A DNA stretch of 64,000 nucleotides from Streptomyces sp. DG2A-72 (GCF_030499575.1 NZ_JASTLC010000001.1:4426001-4490000); one strand, 5' to 3'. Positions 44,636 to 52,762 are shown, counted from the stretch's first letter. Numbers and translations: made by a program. Notes: generated from the sequence alone by a model not told the origin.

Positions 44636-45051
44636 TGTGCAGCGCCGGTCACCTCGCCCACCACTTCCCACAGCAACTCCGCCCCCACAAAAGGCACTTC
44701 CGCCGAAGGAACCGATCGCCAGCCCAACGGCCATGTTGTCCCCGTCAGCGCGGGTACGCCCACGTACGCCAGGATGCCGTCACCGCGCGTGAGAGCGCGT
44801 ACGCCGGGCGGCCAGCGGTACGTCGACGCGGTTTGCGGGGGCAACAGGAAGTACATGTTCCGTTCCCTGCTGAACTCCTGGACGACCGGGCCCGCGTTGA
44901 AGTCCGTGGCCGACATCAGCTCCTTGGCGATGCGTTCCCCCGCAGCTCCCCTGATGCGTACGGCGTCGAAGTGGATGCCGGCGTGACGAAGGGCGAGGCC
45001 GGAGGCGGGGATCCAGGTCGGGATCCAGGGGGCGGCGATTCTCTCGTTCAT
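44632..45051 (-). CDS. Conserved hypothetical protein divergent from the Scr1-type regulator
   Basis: The 139-residue product (MNERIAAPWIPTWIPASGLA...) has no recognised domain, signal peptide or membrane segment. Its stop codon lies inside the right terminal bases of the foldback element, so the last residues (about GAAQ) may have been altered by insertion. It is divergent from the HTH gene with only about 80 bp between starts, so a shared promoter region is likely. ATG at 45051 has no strong ribosome-binding site. Confidence 0.55.
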   Translation of the reverse strand: MNERIAAPWIPTWIPASGLALRHAGIHFDAVRIRGAAGERIAKELMSATDFNAGPVVQEFSRERNMYFLLPPQTASTYRWPPGVRALTRGDGILAYVGVPALTGTTWPLGWRSVPSAEVPFVGAELLWEVVGEVTGAAQ

Positions 45052-45134
45052 GCCGCAAATGGTTCCGGGTGCTCACATACTGTGACCAGGGGTTTGCAAG
45101 GGTGGTGCGGGGCTGTGCAGTTGGGGAGGTTCGT

Positions 45135-45941
45135 GTGCACTCCGGTGAACGCGGCTCGGAGTCTTTCGGGGCGCTGCTGAGGTTCTTTCGCGAGCGGGCC
45201 GGGATGACGCAGGAGGGCTTGGGCAAGCACGTCGGGTACTCCAAGTCGCAGGTGGCGATGGTGGAGCGGGGGGAGCGGTCACCCAAGGGCACGTTGGTGG
45301 AGATCGCGGACGAGGTGCTCGGTGCACGAGGTGCACTGCTGGTGCTGGCGGAGAAGGAGTTCGGCAAGGGCGGTCTTCGGCCGTGGACCGAGGACTACCT
45401 GGCGGAGGAGAGAAGAGCCGCCGCGCTGCACGTGTACCAGAACCATGTGATTCCGGGCTCGCTCCAGACGGAGGCGTATGCGCGGGCGATCTACAGCTGC
45501 CACGTCCCGGCGCTGGAGGACGACGAAATCGACCGGCGCGTGACAGCACGACTCGAACGACAGCAGCTCTTCCAGCGCAAGCCCAAGCCGATGGTCAGCT
45601 ACGTACTGGAAGAGAGCACACTCACCCGCCCGTTGGGCGGCCCGGGCGCGCTCAAGGAGCAGCTGCACCACATTCTCGGCATCGGCCAGCTGCGCCACGT
45701 CGAGATCCAGGTCATGCCGCACAGCCGCCAAGCCCACGCCGGCCTGAACGGCGCCATGATCGTGCTGGAGACAGCCGAGCATCGCCAACTCGCCTACGTA
45801 GAAGGCCCGAGCGGCGGCTACTTCGTCAGTGAACAGCCCGACCTGGGGGAGCTGTTCGCGCGGTATGGCATTCTGCGAGCGCAGGCTCTCAACCCCGACG
45901 AGTCCGCGAAACTGATCTACGAGGTGGCAGAGGGACTATGA
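45135..45941 (+). CDS. XRE-family HTH regulator with Scr1-type domain
   Basis: The 268-residue protein has an N-terminal XRE helix-turn-helix (RERAGMTQEGLGKHVGYSKS then QVAMVERGERSPKG) and the C-terminal domain shared with WhiJ- and Scr1-type regulators of Streptomyces (NHVIPGSLQTEAYARAIYSC; EIQVMPHSRQAHAGLNGAMI). Such regulators pair with a DUF397 protein, encoded here by the next gene with an ATGA overlap. The GTG at 45135 follows GGGGAGG by five bases and is preferred to the frame start at 45069. Possible role: antitoxin-like or developmental regulator. Confidence 0.88.
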   Translation: MHSGERGSESFGALLRFFRERAGMTQEGLGKHVGYSKSQVAMVERGERSPKGTLVEIADEVLGARGALLVLAEKEFGKGGLRPWTEDYLAEERRAAALHVYQNHVIPGSLQTEAYARAIYSCHVPALEDDEIDRRVTARLERQQLFQRKPKPMVSYVLEESTLTRPLGGPGALKEQLHHILGIGQLRHVEIQVMPHSRQAHAGLNGAMIVLETAEHRQLAYVEGPSGGYFVSEQPDLGELFARYGILRAQALNPDESAKLIYEVAEGL

Positions 45942-46186
45942 GCGCGGACCTCCACTGGTTCAAGAGCAGTTATAGCGGCGATCAGGGCGAGTGTGTCGAG
46001 GTCGCGCTGAGGTGGAGCAAGTCGAGCCGCAGCGGCAGCGAAGGCGAGTGCGTAGAGATAGCCCTCACCCCCACCACCATCCACATCCGCGACTCCAAAA
46101 CCCCTGCCACCCCTGCCACCCCCGCCACCCCGACCGTCCAAGTAACCCCCACCACCTGGACGACCTTCCTCAACTCCCTGCTCTAG
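45938..46186 (+). CDS. DUF397 protein with an internally duplicated motif
   Basis: The 82-residue product contains two consecutive DUF397 signatures, WFKSSYSGDQGECVEVA (residues 7-23) and WSKSSRSGSEGECVEIA (26-42), instead of one. The usual tail after the single motif (VRDSK) appears as HIRDSKTPATPATPATPTVQ, with a threonine/proline repeat. The gene is coupled to the HTH gene (ATGA) and would form the small partner of that regulator. Confidence 0.85.
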   Translation: MSADLHWFKSSYSGDQGECVEVALRWSKSSRSGSEGECVEIALTPTTIHIRDSKTPATPATPATPTVQVTPTTWTTFLNSLL

Positions 46187-47112
46187 AACATCCCGTTGTC
46201 GTTCGCGGAGGTCGCCGGCACATCCTGGATCACATCCCAGTGCTCCACGATCTTCCCGTTCCGCACCCGGAACAGATCCACGATCGCCTGACCCCGCTCC
46301 CCCGGCGCGTTCACGTAGTGGCTGTGGACGGCGACCAAGTCACCCTCAGCGATGACCCGCTTCGGCGTGACCTTCAGCTGCGGGAACGCCTGGAAGAACC
46401 CGCCGAGTCCCGTCTTCGCGCCCTCCACGCCATCCGCGATGTTCGGGTTGTGCTGGTGGTACTCGGAACCCCAGTACCGGTCGAGGGCGGAAACATCCTT
46501 CTGGACCAGAAGCTGATCGACGGCCTTGGTGACCAGCTTCTTGTTGTACGCGGTCAGCCACCGCGGCCCCGGCTGCTCGGTCTGCGGCCAACTCTCCGTG
46601 GAGAACATGTCGTTGCCGCTGGCGGAACTCGCCGGCACCTCCTGCCCGACATCCCAGTGCTCGGCGATCTTCCCGTCCTGGAACCGGAAGATGTCGAACA
46701 CGGCCTGCCCCCGCGCCCCCGGAGTCATCACGACGTTCGAGTGCACGAGCACAAGGTCGCCCTCGGAGATGACCCGCTTGACGTCGTACTCGGCGTCCGG
46801 GAACTGCTGATGGACCCGGACACCCAGGTTCTTCAACGTCTCCGCACCGTCCGGCGCCAGCGGGTTGTGCTGGATGTAGTCGGCGCGGACGTACCGGTCC
46901 ACAACCTCCGTGTCGCCCTGCTCGAACACGCCCTTGAGGACGCGGACGGCGACGTACTTCTGGTAGGCGAGGCGGGCGGAATCGCCGTAGCCGGCGTGCT
47001 CACCGGAGGCAACCGGCACAGACGCAACGGCTGGCACCGCGGCGGCGCCCAGAAGCGCCGCGGACGCCAGCGCAGCGACAAGTGCCTTACGGACAGGCGT
47101 GGTGGGGGGCAT
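46183..47112 (-). CDS. Secreted protein with two SnoaL-like domains
   Basis: The 309-residue product has a signal peptide (ALVAALASAALLGAAAVPAV) and two tandem SnoaL-like (NTF2-fold) domains. Parallel segments are YIQHNPLAPDGAETLKNLGV with HWDVGQEVPASSASGNDMF in the first and YHQHNPNIADGVEGAKTGLG with HWDVIQDVPATSANDNGMF in the second. SnoaL-like proteins include polyketide cyclases, but secreted versions have no known reaction. The ATG at 47112 is divergent from the aldo-keto reductase; the shared 125 bp contains two palindromes. Confidence 0.85.
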   Translation of the reverse strand: MPPTTPVRKALVAALASAALLGAAAVPAVASVPVASGEHAGYGDSARLAYQKYVAVRVLKGVFEQGDTEVVDRYVRADYIQHNPLAPDGAETLKNLGVRVHQQFPDAEYDVKRVISEGDLVLVHSNVVMTPGARGQAVFDIFRFQDGKIAEHWDVGQEVPASSASGNDMFSTESWPQTEQPGPRWLTAYNKKLVTKAVDQLLVQKDVSALDRYWGSEYHQHNPNIADGVEGAKTGLGGFFQAFPQLKVTPKRVIAEGDLVAVHSHYVNAPGERGQAIVDLFRVRNGKIVEHWDVIQDVPATSANDNGMF

Positions 47113-47173
47113 GGCGCTCTCTTTCCGAGCAGGGAAATTGAAAGTTCAAGCTCACACTACCCACAGGTAAGCA

Positions 47174-47234
47174 CTAACCTCAAGTTAGTTTAAAGACGCT
47201 TGCCTAGAGCGCACTCCACGCCGTTGGCTAGGCA
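47174..47234. promoter_or_regulatory. Two operator-like palindromes between SnoaL-like and aldo-keto reductase genes
   Basis: CTAACCTCAAGTTAG (47174-47188) lies beside a leftward promoter, TTGAGG-N18-TAGTGT. Further right, TTGCCT (47200-47205) starts a possible rightward promoter whose spacer holds TAGAGCGCACTCCA (47205-47218), the GAGYGCRCTC-type dyad bound by MerR-family regulators. TGCCTAG (47201-47207) also pairs with CTAGGCA (47228-47234). Confidence 0.45.
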
Positions 47235-47237
47235 GTT

Positions 47238-48233
47238 ATGAAGTACACGCAACTCGGACGCACGGGACTCAAGGTCAGCCAACTCGTCCTCGGCACCATG
47301 AACTTCGGTCCGCAGACCGACGAAGCGGACAGTCACGCGATCATGGACGCGGCGCTGGACGCCGGCATCAACTTCTTCGACACGGCGAACGTGTACGGCT
47401 GGGGCGAGAACAAGGGTCGTACCGAATCGATCATCGGCAACTGGTTCGCGAAGGGCGGCGAGCGGCGCGACAAGGTCGTGCTCGCCACCAAGGTGTACGG
47501 GAACATGGCGGCGGACGGCACTCCCGCCTGGCCCAACCACGACAAGCTGTCGGCGCTGAACATCCGACGGGCGGTGGACGCGTCGCTCAAGCGGCTGCAG
47601 ACCGACTACATCGACGTCTACCAGTTCCACCACATCGACCGCTCGACTCCCTTCGAGGAGATCTGGCAGGCGATCGACGTGCTGGTGCAGCAGGGGAAGA
47701 TCCTCTACGTCGGGTCCTCCAACTTCCCCGGCTACAAGATCGCCCAGGCCAACGAGATCGCCGCGAAGCGCACCGGCACCATCGGCCTCGTCAGCGAGCA
47801 GTGCCTCTACAACCTGGCCGAGCGCCGCGCCGAGATGGAGGTCATCCCGGCCGCGCAGGAGTACGGCCTCGGGGTCATCCCCTGGTCGCCGCTGCACGGC
47901 GGTGTGCTGGGCGGGGTCATCAAGAAGGAGGTCGAGGGCGGACGCCGGGCCAGTGGGCGGGCCGCGGACTACCTCGCCAACCCCGCCACGCGCGCGCAGA
48001 TCCAGTCGTACGAGGACCTGCTCGAAAAGCACGGCGTCGAGCCGGGTGAGGCCGCTCTCGCGTGGCTGCTCACCCGTCCCGGCGTGACCGGCCCGATCGT
48101 CGGTCCGCGCACCGCGGAGCAGCTGGAGTCCGCTCTGCGGGCGGTCGAGCTGGAGCTGAGCGAGGAGCTGCTGTCCGGGCTGGACGAGATCTTCCCGGGC
48201 CCGGGTCCGTCGCCGGAGGCCTTCGCCTGGTAA
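47238..48233 (+). CDS. Aldo/keto reductase
   Basis: The 331-residue NADPH-dependent oxidoreductase keeps the catalytic tetrad: Asp and Tyr in FFDTANVYGWGENKGRTE, Lys in LATKVYG and His in YQFHHIDR. The C-terminal NADP-binding segment GVTGPIVGPRTAEQLESALR is also present. It belongs to the AKR11/YghZ-like group common in Streptomyces. The promoter contains a MerR-type dyad, suggesting induction by electrophiles or aldehydes; no merR gene is adjacent, so the regulator would act from elsewhere. Confidence 0.92.
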   Translation: MKYTQLGRTGLKVSQLVLGTMNFGPQTDEADSHAIMDAALDAGINFFDTANVYGWGENKGRTESIIGNWFAKGGERRDKVVLATKVYGNMAADGTPAWPNHDKLSALNIRRAVDASLKRLQTDYIDVYQFHHIDRSTPFEEIWQAIDVLVQQGKILYVGSSNFPGYKIAQANEIAAKRTGTIGLVSEQCLYNLAERRAEMEVIPAAQEYGLGVIPWSPLHGGVLGGVIKKEVEGGRRASGRAADYLANPATRAQIQSYEDLLEKHGVEPGEAALAWLLTRPGVTGPIVGPRTAEQLESALRAVELELSEELLSGLDEIFPGPGPSPEAFAW

Positions 48234-48255
48234 CCGCCGGAGGCGCGCGGCGGCG

Positions 48256-48345
48256 TCACTTTCCGAGCGCCGCCGCCAGCGCCACCATCACGAACATCAA
48301 CACAAGCGCACCGGCCATGATCCGGTTCCGGGTTTTCGGCTTCAC
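48256..48345 (-). CDS. 29-residue conserved-looking membrane peptide
   Basis: A GTG-initiated frame encodes VKPKTRNRIMAGALVLMFVM followed by VALAAALGK and a TGA stop. It has a basic N-terminus and a single hydrophobic helix, the design of small membrane proteins. It starts nine bases after the ThpR stop codon on the same strand, so it would be translated from the same mRNA; GGAGGGG lies about 20 bases upstream, inside thpR. Too short for routine gene calling. Function unknown. Confidence 0.55.
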   Translation of the reverse strand: MKPKTRNRIMAGALVLMFVMVALAAALGK

Positions 48346-48354
48346 GTATCGAGC

Positions 48355-48936
48355 CTAACCGGCCCCTCCGAGCGGCCATCGGGCGACCACCTCGTAGCGC
48401 GGCTGCTCACCCGGTACGCCCGATTTCGGCAGATTGCTACGGACCAGCGCCAGTTCGCCCACCGTCCACGTCCGACTGGTGAACCGGCCGAAGGCCTCGA
48501 CATACGGCCGTACATCCACCGCGTCCCGACTCCTCGCCACCGTCAGATGAGCCTTGTACCGACGGTGCTCCCCCATCGGCACCCCCGCCTTCCGCGCGGC
48601 GGCCTCCGCCCGGTCCGCCAGCAGCCGCAGCGCCCCGACGTCCCCCTCCGCCCCCACCCACAGCGCCCGTCCGCGCCCGAACTGGCCGCCGCCCTGGAGT
48701 GCCAGCGGGAAGAGGTCAGTGCGGTGCGCGGCCCGCTCCAGCCTCGCCGACAGTTCCGGTACGAGGTCGTCGTCGACCTCCCCGTAGAACGCCATCGTGA
48801 AGTGCCACCCGGGCCGCCCGGTCCACCGCAGCCCGTCCGCCCCGGGCAGCTTCTGCAACTCGTCGATCTCGAGGGCGAGTTCACGGACGACGTCGTCAGG
48901 GGGCAGCACGGCGGCGAAGAGTCTCACGGACGCCAC
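48355..48936 (-). CDS. thpR: RNA 2',3'-cyclic phosphodiesterase (2'-5' RNA ligase family)
   Basis: The 193-residue 2H phosphoesterase has its two H-x-T/S motifs: WHFTMAFYGEV near residue 45 and KAHLTVARSRDAVD near residue 129, the catalytic pairs that hydrolyse 2',3'-cyclic phosphate ends. RLFAAVLPPDDVVRELALEI is the family's N-terminus. Start is GTG, at 48936 or 48927; the ribosome-binding site is weak for both. A small membrane peptide follows. Confidence 0.9.
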   Translation of the reverse strand: MASVRLFAAVLPPDDVVRELALEIDELQKLPGADGLRWTGRPGWHFTMAFYGEVDDDLVPELSARLERAAHRTDLFPLALQGGGQFGRGRALWVGAEGDVGALRLLADRAEAAARKAGVPMGEHRRYKAHLTVARSRDAVDVRPYVEAFGRFTSRTWTVGELALVRSNLPKSGVPGEQPRYEVVARWPLGGAG

Positions 48937-48985
48937 TGTTCCAGGGAACGGATCATCCGGCGAGCTGTCTCCCTGCCACGGGCCT

Positions 48986-49738
48986 TCAGACGTCGACGTC
49001 GAGGGCGATGGTCAGCTCGGCGCGGCCGGTGACGCGCAGCGGAATGTGCGCCGCCGGGTTCAGTGAGTCGTTGACGGCCATCAAGGCGCCTCGGAGGTCG
49101 GCCGGGGCCGGCAGCGTGATCAGGTCCAGTCCGGCTTCCAGCACCTCACGGAGTCCCGGGGCCGCGCACGTGAAGGGCAGCAGGCGGTCGTGCGTCGCGT
49201 GGTAGATGTGCAGCTCGACGGTCTCGGTGGCGTGGGCGGCCGCGAGGAACTCCTGGACGTCCCCCGCGCCGACCAGCATGGCGGTGTCCAGGTCGATGTC
49301 CATCGACGGCAGGGCGAGCGAGGCGCGCAGGAAGCCCGGGTGCGCGTCAAGGTAGAGGGACGCTCCGTTGTCCTCGATCGCCTCGCCCAGGTCGTAGAGG
49401 TTCCGGCGCTGGTCCCGTGTCAGTTCGACCACGACGGCCGCTCGGCCGCCGAGCCCCATGTAGACCACCGAGCCGGCTTCGGCATGCGTACGGTGACTCG
49501 ACCCGACGTCCACCGGTCCGGTGCCGGCGGGAAACATCCGCCGGGTCTGCGCCGCCGTCTGGTCCGTGATGCTCGGGGCGATGATCGGGGGCAGCCGCCG
49601 GCCGCCGACCGTCAGTCCCGGACGCTGGAACGATCCCGTCACCGCTCCGGGATCGAACACGCTGACCACTACGGGCGCCTGCTTCTGTCCCGTCTGCTTC
49701 TGCCCCGCCTGCTTCTTCTTCCGTCGCCACCACGTCAT
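48986..49738 (-). CDS. Hypothetical protein with basic N-terminal tail
   Basis: The 250-residue product begins MTWWRRKKKQAGQKQTGQKQ, a basic, possibly membrane-surface-binding tail, followed by a soluble alpha/beta region (AVVVELTRDQRRNLYDLGEA; LDTAMLVGAGDVQEFLAAAH; LLPFTCAAPGLREVLEAGLD). I do not recognise the family. ATG at 49738 has GGGG upstream. It is upstream of thpR on the same strand (49 bp) and divergent from a GNAT gene. Codon use is normal for the window. Confidence 0.65.
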   Translation of the reverse strand: MTWWRRKKKQAGQKQTGQKQAPVVVSVFDPGAVTGSFQRPGLTVGGRRLPPIIAPSITDQTAAQTRRMFPAGTGPVDVGSSHRTHAEAGSVVYMGLGGRAAVVVELTRDQRRNLYDLGEAIEDNGASLYLDAHPGFLRASLALPSMDIDLDTAMLVGAGDVQEFLAAAHATETVELHIYHATHDRLLPFTCAAPGLREVLEAGLDLITLPAPADLRGALMAVNDSLNPAAHIPLRVTGRAELTIALDVDV

Positions 49739-49815
49739 GCCCCGACCGTAAACACACCGCCCCGGGACGGGGCCCGGCCTCAACAGACCGGCGCCGTACG
49801 GGAGACCATGGGGCC

Positions 49816-50346
49816 ATGGACAGCGGGAGCACGATCAGCATCAGAGAAGGCGGACCCGACGACATTCCCGCGATACTCGCCATGCTCGACAGCTGTGTCG
49901 AGTGGCTGGTCTCGCAGGGGCGCACGGGGCAGTGGGGAACGCAGCCGCTGTCGCAGAGCCCGAAGACGGTGGAGTCGGTGGCGCGTTACATGGACGAGGG
50001 CGACGTCTTCGTCGCCGAGGTCGACGGCGGGCCGGCCGCCACCCTCACCCTCACCGACTCGCCCGGCCCCTACCTGGCCCACCTCCCGCCGACCGGCGAG
50101 CCCGAGCGGTACATCCACTGGCTCGCCTCCGACCGCCGCTTCAAGGGCCACGGCGCGGGCAGCGCCCTGCTCGCACACGCCGCCGAGGTGACCCGCCGGG
50201 CGGGCGTCTCGCTGCTGCGGGTGGACTGCTACGCGGGCGACGACGGCAAGCTCGTCCGCTACTACGAGAGCCAGGGCTTCGTCCGTACCGAGACCTACGT
50301 GGGCAAGGACGACTGGCCGGGGCAGGTGCTGGCGCGGAGGGTCTGA
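49816..50346 (+). CDS. GNAT-family N-acetyltransferase
   Basis: The 176-residue product has the acetyl-CoA-binding motif FKGHGAGSALLAHAAEVTRR, preceded by strand VFVAEVDGGPAATLTLTDS and followed by LLRVDCYAGDDGKLVRYYES then QGFVRTETY, the typical end of the GNAT fold. Substrate unknown. It is a single gene; a Uma2-type gene remnant follows it. Confidence 0.88.
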   Translation: MDSGSTISIREGGPDDIPAILAMLDSCVEWLVSQGRTGQWGTQPLSQSPKTVESVARYMDEGDVFVAEVDGGPAATLTLTDSPGPYLAHLPPTGEPERYIHWLASDRRFKGHGAGSALLAHAAEVTRRAGVSLLRVDCYAGDDGKLVRYYESQGFVRTETYVGKDDWPGQVLARRV

Positions 50347-50391
50347 TCCGCACTGATCGCCGACGGCGCACAGCGAAACGGCAACGGCAAC

Positions 50392-50559
50392 TGGCCTGAT
50401 CGTGGACCCGTACACCGCCGAATGGCACCTGCACACCCTGCCCAAGGACGGCGAGTACCACGCCGCCGTCAGCTTCGGCTTCGGCTTCGGTGACGACATC
50501 GACCTGACCGGACCGTCGTCGGCCTCACCCTCAAAACCGACGAGTTTCCCCGCGAGTGA
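50392..50559 (+). pseudogene. C-terminal fragment of a Uma2-family gene with frameshift
   Basis: LIVDPYTAEWHLHTLPKDGE then YHAAVSFGFGFGDDIDLT corresponds to the end of the intact Uma2 protein at 42088-42678 (LIADPYTGKCRLFTQPKDGD...). After CTGACCGG one base is missing; in the next frame VVGLTLKTDEFPRE and a stop complete the match to GLTLKTDEFPRD. The first 140 residues are absent. It is a decayed paralogue or an exchange remnant. Confidence 0.75.
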
Positions 50560-50564
50560 CGTCC

Positions 50565-51929
50565 CTACGCCACCGTCGTCAGCTCGTCCTCCCGCTGCTC
50601 GCGAGGCACGAACCGCACGCGCGGATGCCCGTGGTTCCACCCCACCGACAGCCGCAGACCCCCCACCCTGGCCAGAATCAGGCCGATCACCACAGCCGCA
50701 GTCGCCGCGATCGCGCCTCCGACGGCCAGGCCCACCCGGGCGCCGTACGTGTCGGTGATCCAGCCGACGATCGGGGCGCCAACCGGGGAGCCGCCCAGGA
50801 AGACCATCATGTACAGGGCCATCACACGGCCCCGCATCGCCGGGTCGGTGGCCATCTGGATGCTGGTGTTGGCGGTGACGTTGATCGTCATGCCGAAGAG
50901 GCCTATCGGGATCATCAGCAGGGCGAAGAGGTACAGCGACGGGGTCAGCGCCGCCACGATCTCCACCGTGCCGAAGAGCAGCGCGCCCGCGATCAGCAGA
51001 CGCATCCGCGCAGTGCCGCGCCGCGCGGCGAGCAGCGCGCCGGTCACCGAGCCAACCGCCATCAGCGTGTTGAACATGCTGTACCAGCCCGCGCCGGCGT
51101 GGAACACGTCGTCCGCGAAGGCCGAGATGTAGACGGGGAAGTTGAAGGCGAACGTGCCGACGAAGCCGACCAGCACGATCGGCCAGACCAGCTCCGGCCG
51201 CCCGGCGACATACCGCAGCCCCTCCCGCAGCTGCCCCTTGCCGCGCGGGGCGCGCTCGACGGCGTACAGCTCACGCGCCCGCATCAGCAGCAGGCCGACG
51301 ATGGGGGCGATGAAGGACAGGCCGTTGAAGAGGAACGCCCAGCCGGTGCCGACGCCGGTGATCAGGACACCCGCGACGGCTGGGCCGATGAGGCGGGCGG
51401 ACTGGAAGTTGGCGGAGTTCAGGCTGACCGCGTTCTGCAGCTGGTCGGGGCCGACCATCTCGGAGACGAAGGACTGGCGGGCCGGGTTGTCGACGACGGT
51501 GGCGAGGCCGACCGCGAAGGCGGCTACGTAGACGTGCCAGACCTCGACGTGGCCGGTGATCGTGAGGAACGCGAGCGCCAGGCCCGTCAGGCCCATCGCC
51601 GTCTGGGTGACCAGCAGGGTCGGGCGCTTGGGGAGGCGGTCGACGAGGACGCCGCCGTACAGGCCGAAGAGCAGCATCGGGAGGAACTGCAGCGCCGTCG
51701 TTATACCTACGGCCGTGGAGGAGCCGGTGAGGCTGAGCACCAGCCAGTCCTGGGCGATGCGCTGCATCCAGGTGCCGGTGTTGGAGACGACCTGGCCCAT
51801 GAAGAACAGGCGGTAGTTCCGGACCTTGAGCGAGCTGAACATCGAGGACTTGCGCTCGACGGGGTCGTCAGGGGTGGTGTCGTGGGTGGTCGGTGCGGGG
51901 GCGGAGTGTGCTCCGGGTCCCGTACTCAA
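50565..51929 (-). CDS. MFS transporter (enterobactin-exporter-like DHA3 group)
   Basis: The 454-residue product has about 12 membrane segments; VRNYRLFFMGQVVSNTGTWM and DNPARQSFVSEMVGPDQLQN are characteristic of the DHA3 group of multidrug and siderophore exporters. The most likely start is the rare TTG at 51929, which has GAGGAGG about ten bases upstream; ATG further in (KSSMFSSLKVRN) would remove about 35 soluble residues. It lies directly downstream of a marR gene (28 bp), so it is likely controlled by it. Confidence 0.88.
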   Translation of the reverse strand: MSTGPGAHSAPAPTTHDTTPDDPVERKSSMFSSLKVRNYRLFFMGQVVSNTGTWMQRIAQDWLVLSLTGSSTAVGITTALQFLPMLLFGLYGGVLVDRLPKRPTLLVTQTAMGLTGLALAFLTITGHVEVWHVYVAAFAVGLATVVDNPARQSFVSEMVGPDQLQNAVSLNSANFQSARLIGPAVAGVLITGVGTGWAFLFNGLSFIAPIVGLLLMRARELYAVERAPRGKGQLREGLRYVAGRPELVWPIVLVGFVGTFAFNFPVYISAFADDVFHAGAGWYSMFNTLMAVGSVTGALLAARRGTARMRLLIAGALLFGTVEIVAALTPSLYLFALLMIPIGLFGMTINVTANTSIQMATDPAMRGRVMALYMMVFLGGSPVGAPIVGWITDTYGARVGLAVGGAIAATAAVVIGLILARVGGLRLSVGWNHGHPRVRFVPREQREDELTTVA

Positions 51930-51957
51930 CAGCGTTCGCCTCCTCAAAACGGTGGGC

Positions 51958-52395
51958 TTACAGGTGTGCGAGCTTCTCCAGCACAGGGGCGGCGGCGCGC
52001 AGCTTCGCCCACTCGTCGTCGTCGAGGCTCTCGGCGAGCGAGGCCAGGAAGGCATTGCGCTTGCGGCGGCTCTCCTCCAGCATCGTCACGGCCTGCTCGG
52101 TCTGTGTGACGACCTTCTGGCGCCGGTCCTCGGGGTGCGGCTCCAGCCGGACCAGCCCCTTGGCTTCGAGCAGCGCGACGATGCGGGTCATCGAGGGCGG
52201 CTGCACATGCTCCTTGCGGGCGAGTTCACCCGGGGTGGCGGTGCCGCAGCGGGCGAGGGTGCCGAGCACCGACATCTCGGTGGGGCTCAGCGATTCGTCG
52301 ACCCGCTGGTGCTTGAGCCGACGGGACAGCCGCATCACGGCAGATCGCAGGGAGTTCACGGCGGCAGCGTCGTCGCCATGGCTAAGGTCCGACAT
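51958..52395 (-). CDS. MarR-family regulator
   Basis: The 145-residue winged-helix protein has SPTEMSVLGTLARCGTATPG, then ELARKEHVQPPSMTRIVALL and the wing DRRQKVVTQTEQ. MarR proteins repress drug or oxidative-stress genes until a ligand binds. It is the first gene of a two-gene unit with the MFS exporter and has a palindromic operator just upstream, so autoregulation is likely. ATG at 52395. Confidence 0.92.
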   Translation of the reverse strand: MSDLSHGDDAAAVNSLRSAVMRLSRRLKHQRVDESLSPTEMSVLGTLARCGTATPGELARKEHVQPPSMTRIVALLEAKGLVRLEPHPEDRRQKVVTQTEQAVTMLEESRRKRNAFLASLAESLDDDEWAKLRAAAPVLEKLAHL

Positions 52396-52401
52396 GTTCT
52401 T

Positions 52402-52421
52402 TAGGGTAACTCATTACCCTA
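52402..52421. promoter_or_regulatory. MarR operator palindrome
   Basis: TAGGGTAACTCATTACCCTA is a perfect 8-bp inverted repeat around CTCA, six bases upstream of the marR start codon and overlapping its likely -10 region. It is flanked by TTT and CCTAAAG, extending the symmetry. Confidence 0.7.
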
Positions 52422-52549
52422 CCTAAAGACCACTGCCGCGCGTATAATTGCCCGCGCCCCGGGCCACTGAACCCTCAGATCACCCATCCGGGTGAGTTGG
52501 TTCCGGAAAGTGACGCGGCGCCCGGTTCGGTCCGGCAACCCTCGTACAC

Positions 52550-52732
52550 ATGGGGACCAGCGTGCTCAGCCTGCGGATAGACGGGGAGCTGCTCGAACGG
52601 CTCCGGGACCATGCGGCGAAAAGGGGAATGAGCGTCCAGGACTATGTGATCCGGACGCTCATCCGGGACGACTTCGACGAACGGTTCCAGGCCGCCGTCG
52701 AGGAGACGGAGCGGTTCTACGGGGTCACCTGA
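52550..52732 (+). CDS. Ribbon-helix-helix (CopG-like) protein
   Basis: The 60-residue product SVLSLRIDGELLERLRDHAA then KRGMSVQDYVIRTLIRDDF has a short beta strand followed by two helices, the ribbon-helix-helix DNA-binding design of CopG/Arc proteins. The C-terminal acidic tail (EETERFYGVT) is typical of actinobacterial members. No toxin gene follows, so it may be an orphan antitoxin-like regulator. ATG at 52550; GTG at 52562 has a better ribosome-binding site (GGGGA). A perfect TATAAT lies at 52443-52448 upstream. Confidence 0.75.
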   Translation: MGTSVLSLRIDGELLERLRDHAAKRGMSVQDYVIRTLIRDDFDERFQAAVEETERFYGVT

Positions 52733-52762
52733 CGGCGTCCGGCGGTCAGGTCGGGCAACGCT

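Noticed and set aside
44408..44986. Open frame through the right arm of the foldback element (and its mirror at 43113-43631)
   Set aside because: Both frames read the same inverted repeat, run antisense through real genes on either side, have Arg/Ser/Pro-rich composition and no ribosome-binding site.
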